From the NCBI GenBank assembly GCA_043557195.1, contig CP121314.1:1488001-1552000 (forward strand): DNA of 64,000 nucleotides, given 5' to 3'. This DNA is from Jejuia sp043557195. Lineage in GTDB: Bacteria; Bacteroidota; Bacteroidia; Flavobacteriales; Flavobacteriaceae. The position numbers were made by a program, and so were the translations under genes. This document shows, one piece after another, positions 1-8,248 of the stretch (position 1 is the first letter of the stretch; every line of letters begins with the position of its first letter). The notes beneath the pieces were generated by a model that ran no database searches, had not been told where the DNA came from, and saw nothing but the letters and a program-made list of their open reading frames with translations.

Positions 1-1392
1 TATTATACAGATTTAGCACAAAAAACCACCTTGGGTTTAACTTTTGATGGGGACAATCAAAAAAACGTCTTTAGAGAAGGTGGCATTTTAGAAAACATCT
101 CAAAATCTATTGACGAAAACGATAAAACGTTTAAGGGGTTAGACTCATTAGACTTAAATTCTATTGAAGGTATCACCGTTATAAAAGGACTAAAAGCAGA
201 TACTACACTTCCAAAAAAGAAGAGTAACAAATTCCCGTTTTGGGAACAAGATTCTACTAAAACACATCAAAGACTACATTTGATTAGAGGAGATAGTCTT
301 GATATGGGTAAGAAATTTGAGTTGCTAACTTCTAAAGTGGTCATATCCATTAATAATGATACTTTAAATGTGAACAAAATCGATAGCTTATTGCAATTGG
401 ATTTGAAAGACAAAAAAATCGATTTGAATTATCTAATAAATTATGACAAACCAAAAGAACGGTTTCCAAATTTTTTCACTTCAGAAAAAAAAGATAAAAC
501 TAAAATAATTGATACAACTAAAAACAGTACCAATTTAAACGTTACTTCAAAATCAACTTTTTTGCCTAAAGGCAGCACACTCGGCATCTCTTTTGAAAAC
601 GCAAATTGGATTGCTTTTAAAAAGGGCACCAGCGCTATTTTAATTTCTACCCTTTTAGTGTTAGCAGTAATAAGTTGCTTGTTCTTTCTATTAAAAGTGA
701 TAAAGGAACAAAAGCAATTAGCCGAGGTGAAAAATGACTTAATTAGCAACATTACCCATGAGTTTAAAACGCCAATTGCTACCATTGGTGTAGCCCTTGA
801 GGGTATTAGTAATTTTAATGTTATTGAAGACAAGGAGAAAACTAAAAAATATGTAGACATGTCTTCAGACCAATTATCTAAATTAAACATGATGGTTGAA
901 AAATTACTAGAAACAGCTACTTTAGATAGCGAATCTTTAAAATTCAACAAAGAGCCGCTTGATGTAAGTAACTTGCTAGACAACTTGGTAAATCGTTATA
1001 AAACACAACATCATGATAAAACGTTTCACTTAAATTTAGATAGCGACAACGTGGTGATACAAGCAGACGTATTTCACTTTGAAAACGCTTTAAACAACAT
1101 TTTGGATAATGCTGTAAAGTATGGTGGTGATACTATTTCCATTGCGTTAAAATCGATAACTAAAGATGTTGAAATTTTAATTTCTGATGACGGAAACACT
1201 CTTAAAAAAGAAAATAAACACAGAATTTTTGAGAAATTTTATCGTATTCCGAAAGGTAATCAACATGACGTTAAAGGCTATGGTATTGGTTTATATTACA
1301 CCAAAACTATTATTAACAAACACGATGGAACGATTGCGCTTGACTTAGAAAATAAGACAACTACTTTTAAAATTTCTATACCCAATGGCTAA
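1..1392 (+). CDS. Sensor histidine kinase, 5'-truncated by window edge
   Basis: The frame is open to base 1, so the true start lies outside the window. The visible part has a non-conserved sensor region, a membrane helix (about nt 630-700, rich in L, V, I and F), then a HisKA dimerisation domain with the phospho-acceptor His in NITHEFKTP (His codon at nt 757). A HATPase domain follows with the N-box NILDNAVKYGG, a D-D-G box and the G-box GYGIGLYYTK. It is an inner-membrane kinase that should autophosphorylate and pass phosphate to the response regulator that starts 8 bp before its stop codon. The overlap indicates coupled translation. The signal sensed cannot be read from the sequence. Confidence 0.95.
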   Translation, partial: YYTDLAQKTTLGLTFDGDNQKNVFREGGILENISKSIDENDKTFKGLDSLDLNSIEGITVIKGLKADTTLPKKKSNKFPFWEQDSTKTHQRLHLIRGDSLDMGKKFELLTSKVVISINNDTLNVNKIDSLLQLDLKDKKIDLNYLINYDKPKERFPNFFTSEKKDKTKIIDTTKNSTNLNVTSKSTFLPKGSTLGISFENANWIAFKKGTSAILISTLLVLAVISCLFFLLKVIKEQKQLAEVKNDLISNITHEFKTPIATIGVALEGISNFNVIEDKEKTKKYVDMSSDQLSKLNMMVEKLLETATLDSESLKFNKEPLDVSNLLDNLVNRYKTQHHDKTFHLNLDSDNVVIQADVFHFENALNNILDNAVKYGGDTISIALKSITKDVEILISDDGNTLKKENKHRIFEKFYRIPKGNQHDVKGYGIGLYYTKTIINKHDGTIALDLENKTTTFKISIPNG

Positions 1393-2068
1393 CCCAATAA
1401 AACTAATACTGGCAGAAGATGAACCTGCTTTAGGACAGATTATTAAAGAAAGTCTGGAAACTAGAAATTTTGATGTTACACTTTGTGAAGATGGCGAAAA
1501 AGCCTTAAAACAATATCATTTAATTAATCCAGAATTGTTGGTGCTTGATGTAATGATGCCAAAAAAAGACGGGTTTACCTTAGCTAAAGAAATTCGAAAA
1601 ATTGACGACGCTATCCCTATTATTTTTTTAACTGCAAAATCGCAAACCCAAGATGTTGTGGAAGGTTTTACCATTGGTGGCAACGATTATTTAAAAAAGC
1701 CTTTTAGTATGGAAGAGTTGATTGTTCGCATCAATAATTTATTAAATCGCACTAAAGAACAACAACAATCAGAAATTATCGAGTTGGGCAATTACACCTT
1801 CAATTTCCCTAAACAAACATTACAATATCAATCGGAAGATAAAGTACAACTTACTCACCGCGAAGCACATTTATTATTTCATTTGATAAAGAATAAAAAC
1901 AAAGTACTCGATCGTTCTTTAATTTTGAATAAGCTTTGGGGAACCGATGATTTCTTCACCGCTAGAAGTATGGACGTCTTCATTACCAAGCTTCGAAAAA
2001 AACTAAAAAAAGACACTAATATTGAAATCATCAATGTACGCGGTTATGGTTACAAGCTAATTTCGTAG
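1385..2068 (+). CDS. OmpR-family response regulator
   Basis: This 227-residue protein has an N-terminal receiver domain with acidic residues EDE near position 11, the phospho-acceptor Asp in LVLDVMMPKKDG (D55) and the conserved Lys in LTAKS. A C-terminal winged helix of the Trans_reg_C type ends in RGYGYKL. It is the cognate regulator of the kinase that overlaps it by 8 bp. Phosphorylation should alter DNA binding at target promoters; the targets are unknown. Length and domain order are standard for the family. Confidence 0.95.
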   Translation: MANPIKLILAEDEPALGQIIKESLETRNFDVTLCEDGEKALKQYHLINPELLVLDVMMPKKDGFTLAKEIRKIDDAIPIIFLTAKSQTQDVVEGFTIGGNDYLKKPFSMEELIVRINNLLNRTKEQQQSEIIELGNYTFNFPKQTLQYQSEDKVQLTHREAHLLFHLIKNKNKVLDRSLILNKLWGTDDFFTARSMDVFITKLRKKLKKDTNIEIINVRGYGYKLIS

Positions 2069-2101
2069 AAGTGGTTTGATTTTTGTACTTTTCAAACTGT
2101 A

Positions 2102-2884
2102 ATGAAATCAATTTTATACATTCTTTTATTAATTTGCGTTTCAATAGGTGCTCAAGAATCCTTTGAAATAACACCAATAAAAAAGGTAACTCTAAAAGTT
2201 GATGGCGTTATAGGTGTCGATAATTTTGGTACTGTTTTTTTCGCTAATGAAAGTACTATTTATAAGAAAAATAGGGATACAACAATAAGTTACAATAATT
2301 TACAATTAGGTAAACTTACTACAGCAAACAGCTTCAACCCTCTTAAAATCAATTTGTTTTATCAAGAATTAAATACAGTAATTATTTTAGACAATCGTTT
2401 AGCTGAAATATTCAAAATTGATTTTAACACTATCAACAACTACAAAAATGTATCCCATGTATCTACAGGATATGACAATACCATATGGCTTTTTAATCAA
2501 GATACACAGTTACTTGAAGTGTTTGATTACAAAACTAGAACTACAAAAGCACAAACACTCAAACCTATAGACAGCCCTATTTTAGACCTAAAAAGTAATT
2601 ACAATTATGCATACTTATTGACGGAAGACAACCTTTCAGTTTATAATTACTTTGGAAGTTTAGTGAAAAAAATAAAAAATGATGGTTATTCTGAAGTTGT
2701 TGAAAATAATGAAGGGTTATACTTGAAAAAAGATAACCGCTTATTTTATTTAGCAGAAGATGCTAAAGAGGTCATTCCTGTGAAAACTGACAACATTTTG
2801 ATACCTCAGTTTTTTGTAACCAATGAAACCTTGTATATTTACAACTTTGAAACTCTCCAAGAATTCCGAATAAAAATTAATTAG
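2102..2884 (+). CDS. Secreted hypothetical protein, propeller-like
   Basis: A 260-residue protein with a Sec signal peptide (KSILYILLLICVSIGA, cleavage near residue 17). The rest is rich in beta-prone segments with recurring short patterns such as TIWLFNQD and YAYLLTEDN, which would suit a small beta-propeller; this is inference. It starts 33 bp after the response regulator and ends 3 bp before the deoxynucleoside kinase, so it probably shares their transcript. I do not recognise a named family. Confidence 0.8.
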   Translation: MKSILYILLLICVSIGAQESFEITPIKKVTLKVDGVIGVDNFGTVFFANESTIYKKNRDTTISYNNLQLGKLTTANSFNPLKINLFYQELNTVIILDNRLAEIFKIDFNTINNYKNVSHVSTGYDNTIWLFNQDTQLLEVFDYKTRTTKAQTLKPIDSPILDLKSNYNYAYLLTEDNLSVYNYFGSLVKKIKNDGYSEVVENNEGLYLKKDNRLFYLAEDAKEVIPVKTDNILIPQFFVTNETLYIYNFETLQEFRIKIN

Positions 2885-2887
2885 ACT

Positions 2888-3502
2888 ATGCATATTGCTG
2901 TTGCTGGAAACATTGGCGCTGGAAAAACAACGCTAACCAAATTACTCGCAAAACATTATAAATGGGAAGCACAACTGGAAGATGTGGTAGACAACCCCTA
3001 TTTGGATGATTTTTATAACCAAATGGAACGTTGGAGTTTCAACTTACAGGTTTACTTTTTGAACAGTCGTTTCCGTCAAGTACTACAAATTCGTGAAAGT
3101 GGAAAAGACATCATCCAAGATAGAACTATTTACGAAGACGCTCATATTTTCGCCCCAAACTTGCATGCTATGGGGTTAATGACTAACAGAGATTTTAGTA
3201 ATTACAGCACATTGTTCGATTTAATGGAATCGTTAGTCCAAGGTCCAGATTTATTAATTTATTTGCGAAGTTCTATCCCAAATTTGGTGTCTCAAATTCA
3301 CAAGCGTGGTAGAGATTATGAAAATTCAATCAGTATTGATTATCTAAGTAGACTTAATGAACGTTATGAAGCTTGGATACATGGTTATGATAAAGGCAAA
3401 TTACTAATTATTGATGTAGATAATTTGAATTTTGTAGATAACCCTGAAGACTTAGGGCACGTTATCAATACTATTGATGCTGAAATTAATGGACTGTTTT
3501 AA
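2888..3502 (+). CDS. Deoxynucleoside kinase
   Basis: This 204-residue protein belongs to the dNK/dGK family, which phosphorylates deoxynucleosides for nucleotide salvage in the cytoplasm. The Walker A loop GNIGAGKTT is at residues 7-15. The substrate-binding DRT/IYED motif (IIQDRTIYEDAHIF) and the lid arginines in HKRGRDYE are present. Length and motif spacing are normal. It sits 3 bp after the secreted protein and is probably co-transcribed. Whether it prefers purines or pyrimidines cannot be decided by eye. Confidence 0.93.
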   Translation: MHIAVAGNIGAGKTTLTKLLAKHYKWEAQLEDVVDNPYLDDFYNQMERWSFNLQVYFLNSRFRQVLQIRESGKDIIQDRTIYEDAHIFAPNLHAMGLMTNRDFSNYSTLFDLMESLVQGPDLLIYLRSSIPNLVSQIHKRGRDYENSISIDYLSRLNERYEAWIHGYDKGKLLIIDVDNLNFVDNPEDLGHVINTIDAEINGLF

Positions 3503-3633
3503 AACTTTCCTTTCGATATTACAGTTAAAAATCTATTAAAAACTACAAGAGTTTTTACATAAGTTATTTTAATAGTGTTATTTTGTAATTAGGCAACGAT
3601 AAAAACGCCTAACCTACTTATACGCTAAATAAA

Positions 3634-5646
3634 ATGAGACAATTACTATTTCTACTTTTAATACTATGTACTAGTTTAGGGTTTTCACAGATGTATAATC
3701 CTGTGAAATGGAAAACTCAGGTTGAAAAAATATCCGATTCAGAGTATAACTTAATCTCTATTGCCACAATTGAAGAAGGCTCTCACTTGTATGCGCAAAA
3801 TATTCAAGAAGGAGGTCCAATACCAACTGAATTCACTTACCATAACCACAACAACGATTATATGCTTATTGGTAATACTTCAGAAGAAGAAGGCATAACC
3901 GTTAACGACGCAGTATTTGAAATGGAGATTAAGTATTTTGAAAATACGGCAATATTTAAGCAGAAAGTAAAGCTTAGTAACACTGTAAATCAAATTACTG
4001 GTAGCGTATTGTTCATGGCATGTGATGATGAAAAGTGTACACCTCCAACAGATTTTGAATTAGTTTTTTTTTTGAATGAATCAACAAAGGCGGCTTCTGA
4101 AAACACCAATGAACAAATTAAAGTTGACAGTAATAAAGTAAATCAAGTGTTATATGGCATGTCATCTGATGACATTGTAAAGCCAACAACATCTTGCGGA
4201 AATGAAACCAATAATTTAAATGTTGACTCAAGCAATAGTTCATTATGGCGTATTTTTGGATTAGGGTTTCTTGGAGGATTATTGGCATTATTGACACCTT
4301 GTGTGTTCCCTATGATTCCTCTCACAGTTAGTTTTTTTACAAAAAAAAGTAATGAAAACAAAGGTTCTGGCGTCTCAAAAGCCTTGCTATATGGTTTCTT
4401 TATTTTTGCAGTTTATATTCTATTAAGCGTACCATTTCATTTGTTAGATTCGGTGAACCCAGATATCCTAAATGAGATTTCAACGAATATTTGGCTAAAT
4501 ATTATCTTCTTTTTAATTTTTGTGTTTTTTGCCTTTTCATTTTTCGGATATTACGAATTAACATTACCGTCTAGTTGGACGACAAAAACAACACAAGGCG
4601 AAAACACTGGAGGTTTAATAGGAATCTTTTTCATGGCGCTTACACTAGCCATTGTCTCGTTTTCCTGTACAGGACCAATTCTAGGGTCCTTACTTGCAGG
4701 TTCTTTAACTGCAGATGGTGGTGCGTGGCAACTCACAGCAGGTATGGCTGGTTTTGGAGTATCCTTAGGCCTCCCTTTTGCTTTATTCGCCATGTTTCCT
4801 AATATGATGAATGCACTACCAAAATCAGGTGGATGGTTAAATACAACAAAGGTTATTTTAGGGTTTTTAGAGTTAGCCCTAGCTTTCAAATTTTTGTCTA
4901 ATGCCGATTTAGTTGCGCATTGGAATATCTTAAAAATTGAACCCTTCTTAATTTTATGGATTTTAATCTTTGCAGGTTTAGCCTTATACCTTTTTGGTAA
5001 AATTAAATTCCCTCATGATTCACCCATAAAAAAGTTATCATTTTCTAGAATTGCAGGTGGTATTTTAGTGGCATCTTTTGTTATTTATTTGGCTTCAGGA
5101 TTTAGAGTAAATAAAGACACAAATACCTTTACATCTCTAACACTATTAAGCGGTTTAGCACCTCCTGTAGGCTATAGTTTTTTGTACCCTAATGAATGCC
5201 CTAATAATTTAGATTGTTTTAAAGACTTAAAAGAAGGGCTAGACTATGCCAAAAAAGCCAACAAGCCAGTTATGATAGACTTTACTGGTTTAGCCTGCGT
5301 AAATTGCCGAAAAATGGAAGAACATGTTTGGCCAGATACGACTATTGACAATTACTTGAGAAACGATTATGTTTTAATTTCCCTGTATGTTGATGACAAA
5401 AAAGAGTTGCCAGAAGCAGAAAAGATATATGTAAAGCGAGCCGATGGTGGTGTAAGAAAGCTGGAAAACTATGGGCATAAATGGGCGCATTTTCAAACAG
5501 AATTTTTCCAATCAAACTCTCAACCGTATTATGTGCTTTTGGATTCAAACGGTAAAACAATTTTAAACACACCAGTACCCTACACTCCAGATGCCAAAGA
5601 ATATGCAGCATTTTTAGAATGTGGTTTGGAGGTTTTTAACGAATAA
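3634..5646 (+). CDS. dsbD: DsbD-type thiol:disulfide interchange protein
   Basis: A 670-residue full-length DsbD. After the signal peptide comes a periplasmic N-terminal domain with the redox pair in ACDDEKC (C130, C135). An eight-helix membrane domain follows with paired cysteines in LLTPCVFPM and FSCTGPILG. The C-terminal thioredoxin domain has CVNC (C555, C558). The protein moves electrons from cytoplasmic thioredoxin to periplasmic disulfide reductases and cytochrome c maturation. All three cysteine pairs are intact. A class V aminotransferase follows 23 bp downstream, probably in the same transcript. In many genomes such proteins are annotated only as cytochrome c biogenesis protein. Confidence 0.95.
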   Translation: MRQLLFLLLILCTSLGFSQMYNPVKWKTQVEKISDSEYNLISIATIEEGSHLYAQNIQEGGPIPTEFTYHNHNNDYMLIGNTSEEEGITVNDAVFEMEIKYFENTAIFKQKVKLSNTVNQITGSVLFMACDDEKCTPPTDFELVFFLNESTKAASENTNEQIKVDSNKVNQVLYGMSSDDIVKPTTSCGNETNNLNVDSSNSSLWRIFGLGFLGGLLALLTPCVFPMIPLTVSFFTKKSNENKGSGVSKALLYGFFIFAVYILLSVPFHLLDSVNPDILNEISTNIWLNIIFFLIFVFFAFSFFGYYELTLPSSWTTKTTQGENTGGLIGIFFMALTLAIVSFSCTGPILGSLLAGSLTADGGAWQLTAGMAGFGVSLGLPFALFAMFPNMMNALPKSGGWLNTTKVILGFLELALAFKFLSNADLVAHWNILKIEPFLILWILIFAGLALYLFGKIKFPHDSPIKKLSFSRIAGGILVASFVIYLASGFRVNKDTNTFTSLTLLSGLAPPVGYSFLYPNECPNNLDCFKDLKEGLDYAKKANKPVMIDFTGLACVNCRKMEEHVWPDTTIDNYLRNDYVLISLYVDDKKELPEAEKIYVKRADGGVRKLENYGHKWAHFQTEFFQSNSQPYYVLLDSNGKTILNTPVPYTPDAKEYAAFLECGLEVFNE

Positions 5647-5669
5647 CGCATAATTCTAAATATGCTAAA

Positions 5670-7163
5670 ATGATTAATCAAAAAGCAGAAAAGAGAATAC
5701 ATCTCGAAACGTATTTCGAAAAATTCCGAAATAATATTGTGGGTGTTGACTCTTATTTTGAATCGCCTTACGGCAGAAAGAAAATAATATATGCTGATTG
5801 GACTGCCAGTGGAAGATTATACAAACCCATTGAAGAAAAAATAAGTAAAGAGATAGGGGTTTTTGTAGCCAATACTCATACTGAGACCTCAATAACCGGT
5901 AGCGTAATGACGCATGCCTATCACGATGCTAGAACTATCATTAAAAAACATGTAAATGCGTCTCAAGATGATGTGCTAATTACAGTTGGCACAGGTATGA
6001 CCGGAGCTGTAAATAAGTTCCAACGAATTCTAGGGCTTAAATTATGTGAAAACTTAAAAGAGAACACGATAGTTCCAGAAGAAAAACGCCCCATAATTTT
6101 TGTGTCTCATATGGAGCATCATTCCAATCAAACATCATGGTTGGAAACTATCGCAAGGGTTAAAGTTATCCCATCGAATGACGAAGGGCTGCCATGTTTG
6201 ATAAAACTTGAAGCACTTTTAAATGAATATAAAGATGTTGCCATTAAAATTGCAGCAATCACTGGATGCTCTAACGTTACTGGTATTAGAACTAATTATC
6301 ACGAGGTAGCCAAAGTGATGCACCAAAACAATGGACTCTGTTTTGTGGATTTCGCATGTTCTGCGCCTTATGTAACTATTAATATGCACCCAAATGACGA
6401 GGAAGCTTATTTAGATGCTATAACATTCTCACCACATAAATTTTTAGGAGGACCAGGTTCCTCAGGTGTTTTAATATTCAATAAAAAATTATATAAAAAT
6501 TTGGTGCCGGATAATCCTGGTGGCGGCACCGTAAACTATACAAATCCTTGGGGTGACCATGACTATATTGACGATATAGAAACACGTGAAGATGGCGGCA
6601 CACCAGGTTTTTTGCAAGCAATTAGAATTGCGCTTTCCATTAAACTTAAAGAAGACATGGGAGTTCAAAATATTTTAGAAAGAGAACATGAGTTAAATAG
6701 TATCGTATTTGAACGTTTATCTAAAATCCCAAACCTGAAAATTTTAGCTCCAGAACATAAAGACAGATTAGGTGTGTTTTCTTTTTACATTGATGACGCA
6801 CATTATAATCTTATTGTGAAATTATTGAATGACAAATTCGGCATACAAACCCGAGGAGGCTGTTCTTGTGCTGGTACTTATGGACATTACTTATTGAATG
6901 TGGATCAATCTACTTCAAAATCTATTGAAGAAAAAATATTGGAAGGTTGCTTGATTGAACGCCCAGGATGGATACGTATGTCTATTCATCCGACAATGAC
7001 GAATGCCGAAATCAATTTTATTTGTGATGCTATTGAAGATGTTGCTCAAAACTTCAAAATATGGTGTGAAGATTATAAATACAAAACAGCAAAAAACGAG
7101 TTTATTCACATAGCACATCCTACTACTGAAAAAAGGATTACCAAAACTTGGTTTAGTTTATAA
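5670..7163 (+). CDS. Class V aminotransferase, cysteine desulfurase-like
   Basis: A 497-residue PLP enzyme of the aminotransferase class V fold. The Schiff-base lysine is K257 in ITFSPHKFLGGPGSSG. SHMEHHSN and FVDFACSAP supply the usual cofactor-stacking His and Asp. A cysteine-rich motif, GGCSCAGTYGH, sits at the position of the catalytic Cys loop of SufS/IscS-type desulfurases. The protein is about 90 residues longer than classical desulfurases, and no Fe-S assembly genes are nearby, so the substrate is uncertain. The last 11 bp overlap the 3' end of the convergent phosphatase gene. Confidence 0.88.
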   Translation: MINQKAEKRIHLETYFEKFRNNIVGVDSYFESPYGRKKIIYADWTASGRLYKPIEEKISKEIGVFVANTHTETSITGSVMTHAYHDARTIIKKHVNASQDDVLITVGTGMTGAVNKFQRILGLKLCENLKENTIVPEEKRPIIFVSHMEHHSNQTSWLETIARVKVIPSNDEGLPCLIKLEALLNEYKDVAIKIAAITGCSNVTGIRTNYHEVAKVMHQNNGLCFVDFACSAPYVTINMHPNDEEAYLDAITFSPHKFLGGPGSSGVLIFNKKLYKNLVPDNPGGGTVNYTNPWGDHDYIDDIETREDGGTPGFLQAIRIALSIKLKEDMGVQNILEREHELNSIVFERLSKIPNLKILAPEHKDRLGVFSFYIDDAHYNLIVKLLNDKFGIQTRGGCSCAGTYGHYLLNVDQSTSKSIEEKILEGCLIERPGWIRMSIHPTMTNAEINFICDAIEDVAQNFKIWCEDYKYKTAKNEFIHIAHPTTEKRITKTWFSL

Positions 7164-8151
7164 ACTCATGCTCTCTGGCGTGTGTTATTGCTTGCTCACT
7201 ACTTTCTACCAGTAATACAGGTGTAGTTTTGTAGTTTTCATATAAACCTTCTACACGCAGCATTTTATCTTTATGCATCACATTTCTTAAGTAAATAGCT
7301 AGAATACGTTCTGGATATTGTTCAGCAATTTGCATATAAATATCAGGATCATGCTCGCCACTATCTCCAATTAAAATAAACTTTAAATCTGGATACGTTT
7401 TTAGTAGATTTAAAATTTCCTTTTGCTTTTGCGGTTGTTCATCTTCCGTTTTCTTTTGAAATGGTCCAGGGAAATTCCTCAAAATAATTGGTCCTTTAGG
7501 AAAGTTATTCTTCTTTAAAAAGAATTCTAAATAGCGATATAAGTTCCATGGACTGTGACTTACATAAAATATAGGATTTGCTTCATCTTTTGATGTGCCT
7601 TGATGCAATAGATGATAAAATTCTGGAGCACCTTTCAAAGGACTTCGCTTTCCAGCAGATTTAAAAACAGTGTTATAAATTACCCGCCATTTTAGCGTAG
7701 AGACCAAACCAGTGTGTAAAATAGTATCATCGATATCACTTATTACCCCAAACTTACATTTTGGTGATGGAACTAGCATTTCACCTCTAAATTTATTATC
7801 CGACTGAATTGATCTTCCTAAAAACTCTTCCCTGAACGACCATTGCATATTTATCCAGCCTTCAGAGTTCATATAATTACTCAAGCTTTCAACGGTTTCA
7901 TCGATTAAAAAATAACCATTATCATCAGTTTTAGTATAGAAAAACTTATCATCGCCTATTTTTACTACCAATTCAGCATGTCGTATTTCATCAGATTCAA
8001 AACGTTTCCATGCGTTAGATATTAATTTAAAAATATTCTTTTGCTCTAGGTTAATATTTTCATCCTCTAGTGCACGCCCCCTTAAATAGATGTGGTTAGT
8101 TGTTCCGTAAGTTTGAAACGCTATAATTTGAAGTGGGTCTTTTCTAAACAT
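7153..8151 (-). CDS. App1-like phosphatase (DUF2183)
   Basis: A 332-residue protein with the HAD-type phosphatase motif SDIDDTILHTG (D139, D141 and T143 counting from the chosen start) and the later acidic motif LIGDSGEHDPDIY. This is the conserved App1/DUF2183 domain found in yeast phosphatidate phosphatase. The N-terminal 130 residues form a beta-rich accessory region. I start at the ATG at 8151. The longer frame begins with a GTG at 8187 inside the terminator of hppA and is unlikely to be used. The gene converges on the aminotransferase and overlaps its stop by 11 bp. The physiological substrate is unknown. Confidence 0.85.
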   Translation of the reverse strand: MFRKDPLQIIAFQTYGTTNHIYLRGRALEDENINLEQKNIFKLISNAWKRFESDEIRHAELVVKIGDDKFFYTKTDDNGYFLIDETVESLSNYMNSEGWINMQWSFREEFLGRSIQSDNKFRGEMLVPSPKCKFGVISDIDDTILHTGLVSTLKWRVIYNTVFKSAGKRSPLKGAPEFYHLLHQGTSKDEANPIFYVSHSPWNLYRYLEFFLKKNNFPKGPIILRNFPGPFQKKTEDEQPQKQKEILNLLKTYPDLKFILIGDSGEHDPDIYMQIAEQYPERILAIYLRNVMHKDKMLRVEGLYENYKTTPVLLVESSEQAITHAREHEFIN

Positions 8152-8180
8152 TATTTTCTTTTGAAATAAATATAAAAGAA

Positions 8181-8201
8181 AAGCCACGATAAACGTGGCT
8201 T
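8181..8201 (-). terminator. Rho-independent terminator of hppA
   Basis: Perfect 8-bp stem AAGCCACG/CGTGGCTT with a 5-nt loop. Read on the minus strand it is followed by a T-rich run (TTTTCTTTT). It lies 48 bp downstream of the hppA stop and just before the phosphatase start. Confidence 0.8.
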
Positions 8202-8248
8202 AAAAACAAACTATGTTAGCTTATTTAGTTTAGTTGAATTTATTTTTG